DNA from: Caldilineaceae bacterium | GTDB taxonomy: Bacteria; Chloroflexota; Anaerolineae; Caldilineales; Caldilineaceae | Assembly: GCA_019637685.1 (NCBI GenBank) | Contig: JAHBVF010000007.1 | Location: 62,001 to 126,000, forward strand | DNA length: 64,000 nucleotides | Direction of reading: 5' to 3' | Shown here: positions 34,740 to 43,338 of the stretch, piece after piece | How positions within the stretch are numbered: the stretch's first letter is position 1 | How the letters are laid out: every line of letters starts with the position of its first letter | Notes under the pieces: generated by a model | The model's database searches: none | What the model saw: the letters and a program-made list of their open reading frames with translations, nothing else | Told to the model about the DNA's origin: nothing | Program-made: the position numbers and the translations under genes

Positions 34740-34848
34740 TGGATTACGCAAATTTTTGAGATATTGAGTACAATAGAAAACAGTCCGCCGTCCTCACAGT
34801 GCATTGTTCTACTACATCGCACCCTGCTGTGGGGGCGGTGGTCTGCTT

Positions 34849-35811
34849 TTATCCGGTCAAAAGCCCATCCCGTCGGGCCTCGTACAATTGGGCCGCGTGT
34901 TCTGTGGTGTGGGTGGCAATGCCATACAGCACACCCATCAGCGTATCCTTTTGTCCCCAGCCATATTCCGCTACGGTCTGGATGGCCTCGTCCGGCAATT
35001 TGTCGTAGTGGCGCAGAATGCGGCGATGGAATGTCACCAGCGCGTCCAGCAGATCAATCATCCCCATTTCTGCCTTTTCTCCCACCAGCCGTTCATTCAC
35101 CTGATCAAAGCCGTCCTCCGTCCATCGGGTGAGCGTGGCTACATCCACCGACGGCCACTGGCGGGCCAGTTCGTAGCAATACTCATCCCAGACCAGCACG
35201 TGGGCCAGCATATCCCGCACCCGCCAGTCCCCCACCACCGGCACTGTCAGGCAGGTCTCCTCGGACAGGCCGGAGATTGTATCCAGAAAATTCCAGCTTT
35301 GGCGGGCGTAGAAGGCCCGGAAGCCCGCGCGTCCCCAGCGCTGCCAAGAGCCGCAGTAATTGTGGATGGTCTGGGCGTGCTCCCGCACGTGGCGGGCCAT
35401 CTGCTCCAGCAAATTCTGTATCACCGGGCGCTCGCTGTCACCCTCCCGATAATGCGCTGCAATCTGCGCCGGTGTCAGGCTTCGGGAAAAGTCCACCAAC
35501 TTTTGCCGGTTGGCGTCGGCCTGGGCCAGTACCTCCTCCCAGGCGCGGGAACCGTCTGTGGCGGCCCGGCTGTCGTTGTCTTCGATGGGACGGGCCAGTG
35601 GCGCGGCGCCGGTCACGGCAGCTTCCATCCGCCGCCGCTGGAAATCGTCCCAAAAAGCCACGTGGGCCACTATCGCCACCGGTGTCCAGCCATCGGGCAG
35701 GCAGGCCGCGGTATATTCTTCCGGTTCCAGCAGGGCCAGAACTTCGGAAAAGCGTCTGTAGCTCTGGACCAAGCGTTCGGTATACTCGTCGGGTGTGCGT
35801 AGTTCGCTCAT
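34849..35811 (-). CDS. Tandem DinB/ClbS-like protein
   Basis: GAGG six bases before ATG 35811 sets the start; an upstream in-frame codon overlaps the next gene region. The 320-residue product contains two similar four-helix bundles. The first (about 1-165) has CLPDGWTPVAIVAHVAFWDD and ends MARHVREHAQTIHNY; the second has VPVVGDWRVRDMLAHVLVWDEY and ends GIATHTTEHAAQLYE. Each repeat carries the three-His pattern of the DinB/YfiT metal-dependent fold (His in W-HxxFWD and in H-x3-H). These proteins act as thiol-transferases, damage-inducible enzymes or detoxifiers. Substrate unknown. Tandem organisation suggests internal duplication. Confidence 0.85.
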   Translation of the reverse strand: MSELRTPDEYTERLVQSYRRFSEVLALLEPEEYTAACLPDGWTPVAIVAHVAFWDDFQRRRMEAAVTGAAPLARPIEDNDSRAATDGSRAWEEVLAQADANRQKLVDFSRSLTPAQIAAHYREGDSERPVIQNLLEQMARHVREHAQTIHNYCGSWQRWGRAGFRAFYARQSWNFLDTISGLSEETCLTVPVVGDWRVRDMLAHVLVWDEYCYELARQWPSVDVATLTRWTEDGFDQVNERLVGEKAEMGMIDLLDALVTFHRRILRHYDKLPDEAIQTVAEYGWGQKDTLMGVLYGIATHTTEHAAQLYEARRDGLLTG

Positions 35812-35824
35812 AAAAACCTCCGAT

Positions 35825-36412
35825 TCAGGCAGGATCGTCCTGTTTTTTTGGCGTAGAAAACCAGGGCAGATAGCTGTAGAGCGCGGCCAGCCCCACACCG
35901 CTGATGGCTCCGGCCAGGGCATCGCCGGGGAAGTGCGCGCCCAGATAGACCCGGTTGCAGGCTACCAGCAGCGCCAGCGTCCAATGCAGCCAGCGCCAGC
36001 GGGGAAAGCGTTGGTGCAGCAGCCAGGCACTGGCAAAAGAGGAAGCTGTGTGGCCGGAAGGAAACGAAAAATGGCGGGGCTGTGCGCCCACCAGTTGGGC
36101 GTGGGCCAACTGGGCAAAGGGCCGAGGACGACGAAAGAGCAATTTCAAGGGAAATTCCACTGTAAAAGTAACCAGCCAGACAAGCACAGCCATCTGCTTG
36201 ACAAAACGGAATGACGGTTTCTTACCCGGTTTTCTGTGAAATATCTCCACCAGCAAGACCCCCACCAGCCAGGCATCGCCCCGGTTCATCACAAGCGCCA
36301 GCCATTCCATCGACTTATTCAGCCCAGCCGGGTGGGGCAGCGTATTGATTATTTCAAACAGGCGGGTATCGATTTTGTTGAGGGCAGACAGGCGTGACAG
36401 AAAAAAATTGAT
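35825..36412 (-). CDS. PAP2-family membrane phosphatase
   Basis: The 195-residue product has about five membrane segments and the three PAP2 motifs: KLLFRRPRPF, FPSGHTAS and NRVYLGAHFPGDAL with the catalytic His. It should remove phosphate from a lipid or polyprenyl diphosphate at the outer face. The start is unusual. AAGGAG (minus strand, 36425-36420) lies seven bases before an ATC codon at 36412-36410, while the nearest ATG codons upstream lack SD support and give unlikely residues. I annotate from ATC as an unusual initiation or a sequence error. The lipid kinase is just upstream in the same direction. Confidence 0.75.
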   Translation of the reverse strand: MNFFLSRLSALNKIDTRLFEIINTLPHPAGLNKSMEWLALVMNRGDAWLVGVLLVEIFHRKPGKKPSFRFVKQMAVLVWLVTFTVEFPLKLLFRRPRPFAQLAHAQLVGAQPRHFSFPSGHTASSFASAWLLHQRFPRWRWLHWTLALLVACNRVYLGAHFPGDALAGAISGVGLAALYSYLPWFSTPKKQDDPA

Positions 36413-36572
36413 GACAGCGCTCCTTTGCAAAGTGGAAAATGACTGGGGTGGTGTCTCGGATTCGCCCTGGGAATGGATACATTTCTGACCCTTCAGTGAT
36501 GCCATTTCACCACTGTAAGTTTTCTCTGACCAGTGACAACGGTCAAACGCCGGTCTGCAATCGAGCATCACT

Positions 36573-37508
36573 TCAGATCGGTACGACAACAGACAACGCC
36601 TGAGGGAGCACTGAAATTTTCAGGGGCATCTTCGCCGACTCCAAAATTTCACCGTCATATTGAATGACCTGCGCTGGCTCCACCCACACGGAAATCTCCT
36701 TTGCCTGCCAATGGCGCAGAGAGCTTTGAATCTGATCCAAATAGCTCTGGTCGGCCGCGTCCTCCGGGGGGGCCGCAATCGCCTGTTTGCTGAAAATCTG
36801 GCCCAGCACTTCGGTCAGAGAACGCAGGCTGGCCTCCTCCACTACAATGACATCCAGAAGCCCGTCCCGGACCGAAATGGTGGTGCTCAGTTGCAGGCCG
36901 GGCAACCCCAGATTGCCGGAATTGGCAATGGTGCAAGCAAAGCCGCTGCATTCCGTCTCCTGACCGTCCAAGAGAAGCCGATAGCGCGCAATAGCCGGAT
37001 CACGCAGATTCTTCAAAGCCGACCACCAATAGGCAAGCACGCCAAAGTTTTCTTTCAAAGAGCGGTCAGCCTGCTCCACCATCGCCGCCTCAAAACCGAT
37101 CCCCACCCGCAAGAGAAAAATATGCTCGCCCATCTGGCCCAGATCGATCCGATCGATTTTGCTTTCCACACCAGAGGCCAGCCGTGCCGCATCCGCCAGG
37201 CCCAGCGGAATGTTCAATTCTCTGGCAAGCACATTGGCCGTGCCGCCGGGCAGAATGGCAAGCGGTATTTCGGTTCCGCGCAGGCCGTTGGCGGCTTCGG
37301 TTACTGTGCCATCGCCGCCATAAGCAGCCACCACATCCGCGCCACCCTGCACAGCCTGCCTGGCCGCTTGTCGGGCGTCGCCGGCTTTGTGGGTGATGGA
37401 GACATCCCATTCCACCCCATTTTCCAGAAAGACAGTATTGAGTACATTCAGAATAGGCGTGTCACCGCCAGCAGCGGGATTGATAATCACCTGAACTTTT
37501 TTCGTCAT
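36573..37508 (-). CDS. Diacylglycerol/lipid kinase family protein
   Basis: The 311-residue protein has the DAGK catalytic core: INPAAGGDT at the start, AAYGGDGTVTEAANG with the GGDGT phosphate-binding loop, AILPGGTANVLARELNIP, and a C-terminal beta-rich half (GFACTIANSGNLGLPGLQ, YDGEILESAKMPL). Family members YegS, BmrU and DgkB phosphorylate lipid alcohols with ATP at the membrane. It is transcribed just before the PAP2 phosphatase, so a phosphorylation/dephosphorylation pair on lipid is inferred. No membrane helix is present in the kinase itself. Confidence 0.92.
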   Translation of the reverse strand: MTKKVQVIINPAAGGDTPILNVLNTVFLENGVEWDVSITHKAGDARQAARQAVQGGADVVAAYGGDGTVTEAANGLRGTEIPLAILPGGTANVLARELNIPLGLADAARLASGVESKIDRIDLGQMGEHIFLLRVGIGFEAAMVEQADRSLKENFGVLAYWWSALKNLRDPAIARYRLLLDGQETECSGFACTIANSGNLGLPGLQLSTTISVRDGLLDVIVVEEASLRSLTEVLGQIFSKQAIAAPPEDAADQSYLDQIQSSLRHWQAKEISVWVEPAQVIQYDGEILESAKMPLKISVLPQALSVVVPI

Positions 37509-37701
37509 ATTTTACTCAGTCCATAAAAGGGCCGGTTTCAAACTTTGCGCCACAGAGACACATATTTGTATACCACACCTGTGTGTACACAGTATACTGA
37601 CAATCCATCTGCCGGACAACAGAGAAGACGACAGAACCAAATCCGACAGCGCTTCCTCCATTGCCCTGGCCTGGCTCAACGACGTAGGGGATTGAAGTAC
37701 A

Positions 37702-37746
37702 AAACGGGAAACGCGGGATCGACAGATGATCCCACATTTCCCGTTT
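37702..37746. terminator. GAAACG-family hairpin after the small lipoprotein gene
   Basis: AAACGGGAAACGCGGGATC (37702-37720) pairs with 37728-37746 with near-perfect complementarity. It follows the stop of the minus-strand lipoprotein gene. The region 37509-37784 holds nothing else I can identify. Confidence 0.65.
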
Positions 37747-37784
37747 CAGTGCTCCACCGCTCTCTCGCTTGAACGCATCCCCGC

Positions 37785-38264
37785 TTACTTCCGTGTCTGC
37801 ACCTGAATCGGGATTCTGCGTTCGACCCGGACACCGTCCATATAGTAGACGCCAAGGGTGGGCATCAGCACGACATCAAAGTCGCCGTCAGGCAGAACAT
37901 AGGCTTCGCCCAAATTGATCACAGAACCCGCCTCTACCCACGTAATCCGCTCGCCGTAGATGCGCCCATCTGTGCGTTGGATGCGCAGGGTAATCTCCTG
38001 CTTCAGCGGCATAGAATCGGAGAAAGTCACGAGAATGTCGTCGTACTTGCGGAAGAATGTCTGGTTCACAGTAGCAGCCTCAAAGATGGCCTGGTAGCTG
38101 TTGCGCTGTTCCAGAAATTCCCTGTCGATCTGTTCGTTCTGGCTGGCAGTGTCCGGGTTGGAATCGATAGCCGCGGCCTGAACCGGAGGCGGATTGCAAC
38201 CAGCAATGAACAAAAGGACGAATACAAGAATGGTCAGAGCGGGTGGGATTGATCGGGTCTTCAT
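37785..38264 (-). CDS. Small lipoprotein, unknown
   Basis: AGGAGAG precedes the ATG. The 159-residue product starts with a lipoprotein signal (LTILVFVLLFIAGC, lipobox IAGC). A charged helical stretch follows (EQIDREFLEQRN) and then a beta-rich region (LKQEITLRIQRTDGRIYGER, DFDVVLMPTLGVYYMDGVRV). It should be lipid-anchored on the outer face. No family is recognised. It is divergent from a SARP regulator whose upstream region holds an array of heptamers, so the regulator may control it. Confidence 0.7.
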   Translation of the reverse strand: MKTRSIPPALTILVFVLLFIAGCNPPPVQAAAIDSNPDTASQNEQIDREFLEQRNSYQAIFEAATVNQTFFRKYDDILVTFSDSMPLKQEITLRIQRTDGRIYGERITWVEAGSVINLGEAYVLPDGDFDVVLMPTLGVYYMDGVRVERRIPIQVQTRK

Positions 38265-38330
38265 TTTCTCTCTCCTGTTGCATGGGTGGCAAATGTGCCG
38301 TTACTTCTCTGCCCACAGGATAGAGACGGC

Positions 38331-38381
38331 CCGGTGCGGCGTCGGAACAGGCCCGGTGCAAGGCCGTTGCAGAAACGGTGC
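38331..38381 (+). promoter_or_regulatory. SARP-type operator: five heptamers at 11-bp spacing
   Basis: Three near-identical heptamers, CCGGTGC (38331), CCGGTGC (38353) and ACGGTGC (38375), are exactly 22 bases apart. Between them, at 11-base offsets, are TCGGAAC (38342) and CCGTTGC (38364). This is the direct-repeat geometry used by SARP activators. The last repeat ends eight bases before a -10-like TATGAT (38390-38395), the spacing described for Streptomyces SARP targets. It lies upstream of the SARP gene itself, so autoregulation and possible control of the divergent lipoprotein are inferred. Confidence 0.7.
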
Positions 38382-38389
38382 AATGGCTG

Positions 38390-38395
38390 TATGAT
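38390..38395 (+). promoter_or_regulatory. -10 element of the SARP gene
   Basis: TATGAT, eight bases after the last heptamer and about 43 bases before the start at 38438. No -35 is recognisable, as expected for an activator-dependent promoter. Confidence 0.55.
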
Positions 38396-38437
38396 GGCGG
38401 ACAGCAACTGTTCAGGCTATGTAGAAGGAAACAGAAG

Positions 38438-41400
38438 ATGGAAAAGGTATGCCTCTACCTTTTCGGCGCACCCCACATCGAAGCAGACGGTGCAAGTGTG
38501 AAAATTTCCCGGCGCAAGGCCCTGGCCCTGCTGGCCTATCTGGCCGCCAACGAACGCGCCCATAGCCGGGAGAGTCTGGCCGCGCTGCTCTGGCCGGAAT
38601 GGGATACGGCATCGGCGCGCACGGCCCTGCGCCGGGTGCTGGTGACAGCCCACAAAGCCGTCGGCCCGGACGCGCTGCGGGTGGAGCAAGACCGAATCAG
38701 CCTGCCAGCAGAGGCGGGGCTGTGGGTGGATGTGCGCCGCTTTCGGGCAGCCCTGGCCCAGAGCCGGGCACACCGTCACAGCCATCCGCACACCTGCACC
38801 GACTGTCTGGGCTGGCTGCGCGAGGCGGCTGAACTCTACCGGGACGATTTTCTGGCCGGTTTTGGGCTGGAGGATACGTCGGAGTTCGACAACTGGCAGA
38901 CTTTTGAGGCCGAGTCCCTGCGCCGGGACGCGGGGGAGGTGCTGGAGAAGCTGGCGTCCATTTACGCCGCGCGCCGGGACTACGCCCAGGCCATCGGCTT
39001 TGCCCGGCGCTGGCTGGCCCTGGACCCGCTCCACGAGCCAGCCCATCAGATGCTTATTCGTCTCTATGCCTGGGCCGGGGACCAGGCCGCGGCCCTGCGC
39101 CAATACGGGGAATGCGCGCAATTGCTGCAACGGGAGTTGGGTGTTTCGCCCCAGAGCGAGACAGCAGAACTGTACGAATTGGTGAAGGCGGGGAAACTGG
39201 CCGCGGAAATTCTGCCGCTCACTGCCCCTTCCCCTGCCCAATCCGGCCCAGCACTGGTAGCCACAGCCACAGAGCAATTCATCCGCCTGCCCCGTCTGTC
39301 CGACTTTATCGGGCGACGGGCCGAACTGACAGCCCTGTGTGCATCGCTGGCGGACCCGAACCAGCGGCTGGTGACTGTTCTGGGGATGGGCGGAATGGGC
39401 AAAACATCTCTGGCGGTGGTGGCCGCGGCCCACGCCACCGACAGCTTCCCCGACGGCGTGGCCTTTGTCTCCCTGGCCCCCCTTTCTCACCCGTCGGCGA
39501 TTGTCCCCACAATTGCCGAGGCCATCCACTACAACTTTCCGCCGGACAACCGCCCGCCCCTGGAACAGCTCGTCGGCTATCTCTCCACCCGCCGCCTGCT
39601 GCTGGTGCTGGACAATTTCGAGCATCTGCTGGCAGGCGCGGAGATTGTGGCCGGACTCTTGCAAGGCGCGCCGAAGGTGTCCCTGCTGGTTACATCCCGG
39701 GAGCGGCTCAACCTGCGCGCCGAGATAGTTTTTGCCCTGGACGGAATGGCAGCCAGCGACGAGGAGGGGCTGCGCCTCTTTGCCCAGAGCGCGCGGCGGG
39801 TGCAGAACGGCTACACACCCCAGCCAGGGGAGATGGGTTCGATTGTAGAGATTTGCCGTCTGGTGGGGGGAATGCCTCTGGGAATTGTGATGGCCGCGGG
39901 CTGGATGGAAATGCTCACCCCCCAGGAAATCGCGGCGGAAATTCGGAACAGTCTGGACGTATTGGCAACTGAACTGCGGGACATTCCAGCGCGGCAGCAG
40001 AGTATGCGCGCGGTGATGGAGCAGACGTGGGCACGGCTGAGCGATGCCGAGCGGGACACGCTCATGCGCCTTTCGGTCTTTCGGCGCGGCTTTACGCGGG
40101 AGGCAGCCCAGGCCGTGACCGGTGCGTCACTGCGCTCACTGCTCGCGCTTTCCAACCGTCAACTTATCCAGCGCACGGCAGACGGGCGCTACGATATCCA
40201 CGAAATTCTGCGCCAGTTTGCCGGGGAACGGTTGGGTGAAACCGGGCTGTCAGAGGCAGCCGCAGAGGCCCACGGCACACATTTCATCCAACTGCTCGAA
40301 CGCAGCGAGACGAAACTCAAAGGGGCCGGCCAGATGGGCGCGTTGGATCGCTTGCGCGCTGAACAGGAAAATGTCCGAACGGCCTGGGTGTGGGCGCTGA
40401 AGCATCGGCAGGCGGACGACTTGAAACAGGCGGTGGAGGCGTACAGCCTCTTCTATTTTCTACGCGGACGCCCCCACGAAGGAGTCGAGTTCTGTCAGCT
40501 CACCGATGCCCACTTTGCCCAATCCGCGCCAGCCTCAGCCGCCTATGCTCGTCTACTCGTTTGGTACGGACGATTTAATGAAACGTTTGGGCTGGGAGCG
40601 GAGTCCAAGCGTATGTATCAGCGTAGCCTGAAAATTTTGGCAGAACTTGGCGCAGATGGGCGGGGGGTGCGCCGGGAGAGAGCCTTTGCCCTTTGCGAAT
40701 TGGGCGGAATCGTCTGGTACGAAGATATTGCTGGGGCCAGAAAATTGCTGGTGGAGAGCATAGAACTCAACCGGGCGGTAGGGGATCGTTGGCAGTTGGC
40801 AGAAGCGCTGCGTGAATTTGCTCGCCTTCTGTTGATGGAGGGCGATTACCACACTTGTGAAGAATTGGCATTAGAAGGGCTGAGCATCCGCAAAGAGATA
40901 GGGGATAGACTGCAAACGCCCAGTCCACTTGCTATTCTTTGCTGGGCTGTATTGAATCAGGACCGACCTGAACAGGCGATGACTTATGCCCAAGAACAGA
41001 TAAGAATCGGGGAGGAGAATACGAGTCCGGTGATAGTATCCCACGGACAATTTAATATAGGGAACGTGCATACTCATCGAGGAGAGTATGACAAAGCAAA
41101 GCGAGTGCTTACGAACGCGCTTAAAATCGCCGAAGGACACGGCTTGCGACACCACGCCAATTCGTGTCGATGGCAACTCTGCGACATTTACACCCACTCA
41201 GGCCACTATCAACCCGCTTGTGAACTGGCACAAAAGACGATTGCGGAAGCAGATGCAATCAGTCTACGCAACCATCGGGGTCACGCCTTGCGCTTTCTGG
41301 GAATGGCACTCACTGCGTTGGAGAGACACTCCGAAGCGAGACAAACAATTGAGGAGAGCGTCGAGATATTCCAGACCATTCACCAGCCTCGTTTTATAGT

Positions 41401-41779
41401 CCGGGTACAGGCAGCCCTGGCCTATGCCTGTTACCGGGCTGATCATATCCCCAAAGCCATCCTTTCTCTCACCGACGGTTTGGAGTGGGCGCTGGAACAC
41501 CGCGAGATCGAAACGCTGGCCGCCGGTCTACCCCTGGCCGCGCTGCTTATGGCAGACGAAGGCCAACCGGAACGGGCCATCGAACTCCACGCCCTGACCT
41601 GGCGCTACCCGCGCATCGCCAACTCCCGCTGGTTCTACGACGTGGCGGGGAAGGAATTGGAGGCACTCGCCCGGTCTCTGCCGTCGGAAGTGGCCGCCGC
41701 GGCCCAGGAACGGGGCCGGGCGTTAGATTTGTTTGCCACTGCCCAGGGATTGGTGGAGAGGTTCACAGAGAAGCGTTGA
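38438..41779 (+). CDS. SARP/AfsR-like regulator (BTAD / STAND / TPR)
   Basis: ATG 38438 has AAGGAA eight bases upstream. The 1113-residue protein has an OmpR-like winged helix (VCLYLFGAPHIEADGA; RKALALLAYLAAN; SLAALLWPE) and a BTAD domain to about 265. The STAND NTPase has Walker A GMGGMGKTSLAVV at about 316, LLVLDNFEHLLAG as Walker B, and TSRERLNLRAE. A TPR-rich C-terminal half follows. A His/Cys cluster (HRHSHPHTCTDC, about 110-121) sits in the BTAD and could bind metal. The C-terminal TPR part (roughly 40,550-41,450) has visibly lower GC than the rest. Autoregulation is likely from the operator upstream. Confidence 0.92.
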   Translation: MEKVCLYLFGAPHIEADGASVKISRRKALALLAYLAANERAHSRESLAALLWPEWDTASARTALRRVLVTAHKAVGPDALRVEQDRISLPAEAGLWVDVRRFRAALAQSRAHRHSHPHTCTDCLGWLREAAELYRDDFLAGFGLEDTSEFDNWQTFEAESLRRDAGEVLEKLASIYAARRDYAQAIGFARRWLALDPLHEPAHQMLIRLYAWAGDQAAALRQYGECAQLLQRELGVSPQSETAELYELVKAGKLAAEILPLTAPSPAQSGPALVATATEQFIRLPRLSDFIGRRAELTALCASLADPNQRLVTVLGMGGMGKTSLAVVAAAHATDSFPDGVAFVSLAPLSHPSAIVPTIAEAIHYNFPPDNRPPLEQLVGYLSTRRLLLVLDNFEHLLAGAEIVAGLLQGAPKVSLLVTSRERLNLRAEIVFALDGMAASDEEGLRLFAQSARRVQNGYTPQPGEMGSIVEICRLVGGMPLGIVMAAGWMEMLTPQEIAAEIRNSLDVLATELRDIPARQQSMRAVMEQTWARLSDAERDTLMRLSVFRRGFTREAAQAVTGASLRSLLALSNRQLIQRTADGRYDIHEILRQFAGERLGETGLSEAAAEAHGTHFIQLLERSETKLKGAGQMGALDRLRAEQENVRTAWVWALKHRQADDLKQAVEAYSLFYFLRGRPHEGVEFCQLTDAHFAQSAPASAAYARLLVWYGRFNETFGLGAESKRMYQRSLKILAELGADGRGVRRERAFALCELGGIVWYEDIAGARKLLVESIELNRAVGDRWQLAEALREFARLLLMEGDYHTCEELALEGLSIRKEIGDRLQTPSPLAILCWAVLNQDRPEQAMTYAQEQIRIGEENTSPVIVSHGQFNIGNVHTHRGEYDKAKRVLTNALKIAEGHGLRHHANSCRWQLCDIYTHSGHYQPACELAQKTIAEADAISLRNHRGHALRFLGMALTALERHSEARQTIEESVEIFQTIHQPRFIVRVQAALAYACYRADHIPKAILSLTDGLEWALEHREIETLAAGLPLAALLMADEGQPERAIELHALTWRYPRIANSRWFYDVAGKELEALARSLPSEVAAAAQERGRALDLFATAQGLVERFTEKR

Positions 41780-41824
41780 AACGAGAAACGTGAGATCGAC
41801 GAACGATCTCACGTTTCTCGTTTC
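41778..41824. terminator. 21-bp perfect hairpin overlapping the SARP stop codon
   Basis: Bases 41778-41798, beginning GAAACGAGAAACGTGAGA, pair perfectly with 41804-41824 over a five-base loop. The left arm overlaps the stop codon of the SARP gene, and the element separates it from the convergent glycosyltransferase. It is the best member of the GAAACGTGAGATC hairpin family. Confidence 0.75.
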
Positions 41825-41851
41825 TTATCGTCTGTTTTCACAGTTTTCGGC

Positions 41852-43114
41852 CTACAATCTACTTTCGCAAAGCAGCTCGACTGCCCGTGCCACCCCATCC
41901 TCAGCACGAATTTTGGCTCCCAGAACGTCAGCCTTGCGCCGCATTGCCCCATCCGTCGCCATCTGTTGGATCGCCTGGGCCAGATTATCGACTGCCAGGC
42001 GCTTGCGGGGAATCGGCGCTGGACCCACGCCCAGATCGGCGATGCGCTGGCCCCAGAAGGGCTGGTCCCCGAAGAAGGGGATGACCAGCGACGGTTTGCC
42101 CGCACGGAGCGCGGCCGCGGTCGTCCCCGCGCCGCCGTGATGGACAGTGGCCGCGGTCCGGGGAAAGAGCCAGGCGTGGGGGGCCGATTCGATCATCAGA
42201 ATCGAGTCGGGCAGATCGGTCGTCGCCATCCCTTGCCAACCGGAAAGCAGCACCGCCCGCTGACCCGCCTGCGCCAGCGCCGCGACAAGCAGCCGGGTCA
42301 TCTCCGCCGGGTTGCGGTTGCTCATACTACCAAAGCCGATGGCGACCGGTGGCGGACCCGCGGCCAGAAAGTCGGCCAGGGCTGGGGGCGGCGTCCAATC
42401 GTCTTCCGCGTCCAGAAACCAGTAGCCGGTCATATGCACATTCTCGCCCCAGTCGGCTGGCTGGGGAATCACCGACGGACTGACGCCGCACAGAACGGGC
42501 TGGCCGACCAGACTGGGCGAACGATAGGGGCCAAAAAAGGGTGCAGGCGGGAGTCCGAGTACCTGCTGGCGCGCTGCGCTGTCTGCGCCCCGAAAGCCCT
42601 GCCACATGACCTGCCGCACCAGATGGTGGGAGAAGCGGTTGACCGTGCCGCCCAGTCGGCCCACTGCCTGGGGAAAGAGCGCGCCGGGGAAAGCCGCCGT
42701 AGGGGTAAAGGGCACAACCGGTGCTTGCACAAAGGGAATCCCCAATTTTTCGGCCAGCGCGATGCCCGTGTTCATGCCGCCTATGCCCGCCAGGATCAGA
42801 TCTGTGCCCTGACAACTCGCCAGCCCGTCCTCGGCCCAGTGCAGAGCGGCTTCCTTCGCCAGTTTGGCCGTGTGGGCAGTGATAGCCAGAAAGTTGCCCT
42901 TTTCCAGCAGCGCCTGCATCTCAGCGCTCTGGGCGACGGCCTGCACATCCCCGCGCATGGGCCAGAATTCCAGCTCGTGGGCAGCGACAAGTGTAGCGTA
43001 ATTTTCGTGGGTCAACAGCCGCACGCCGTGGCCTGCCTGCTGCAATCCTTTGCCCAGAGCCACATACGGCTGCACATCCCCGCGGCTTCCGCTTGCAATA
43101 ATTGTGAGACGCAT
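41852..43114 (-). CDS. GT1-type glycosyltransferase (MGT/UGT-like)
   Basis: Start 43114 (MRLTIIASGSRGDVQPYVAL) is where the family begins; GGAG is some 14 bases upstream. The 420-residue GT-B fold protein has the N-terminal acceptor half (RGDVQPYVALGKGLQQAGH) and the C-terminal donor motif APHAWLFPRTAATVHHGGAG, then TTAAALRAGKPSLVIPFFGD. This arrangement is that of sterol, macrolide and rhamnolipid glycosyltransferases using NDP-sugars. The conserved DQ of the donor loop reads GDQPFWG, consistent with activity. Acceptor unknown. A long region overlaps antisense frames that I rejected. Confidence 0.9.
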   Translation of the reverse strand: MRLTIIASGSRGDVQPYVALGKGLQQAGHGVRLLTHENYATLVAAHELEFWPMRGDVQAVAQSAEMQALLEKGNFLAITAHTAKLAKEAALHWAEDGLASCQGTDLILAGIGGMNTGIALAEKLGIPFVQAPVVPFTPTAAFPGALFPQAVGRLGGTVNRFSHHLVRQVMWQGFRGADSAARQQVLGLPPAPFFGPYRSPSLVGQPVLCGVSPSVIPQPADWGENVHMTGYWFLDAEDDWTPPPALADFLAAGPPPVAIGFGSMSNRNPAEMTRLLVAALAQAGQRAVLLSGWQGMATTDLPDSILMIESAPHAWLFPRTAATVHHGGAGTTAAALRAGKPSLVIPFFGDQPFWGQRIADLGVGPAPIPRKRLAVDNLAQAIQQMATDGAMRRKADVLGAKIRAEDGVARAVELLCESRL

Positions 43115-43220
43115 TGGTTTACTTTCTTCTCCGTGTACTGATAGAAGTTTCGCTGTCATTGCCTCTTTTACTATACCGGTTTTGCGCTCCGTTTGAAATT
43201 TTTCTCCAAAGCGGTTACAC

Positions 43221-43226
43221 TATAAT
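43221..43226 (+). promoter_or_regulatory. -10 element before the aldo/keto reductase
   Basis: TATAAT, 112 bases before the reductase start. The nearest -35-like TTGAAA (43193-43198) is too far (22 bases) for a standard promoter, so this is tentative. Confidence 0.35.
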
Positions 43227-43338
43227 TATCGTAGCGCGCAGAAAGTGATTCTTGGAGCTGCCGCTGCCATTCGAGGCGTGAAAGTCACCCCACGCCCAAC
43301 CGTCCTTTCACCCTCTCACCTTCCACAGGAGGCCCCCA

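Noticed and set aside
36660..37526. Plus-strand open frame opposite the lipid kinase
   Set aside because: The kinase has all its motifs; this is a shadow.
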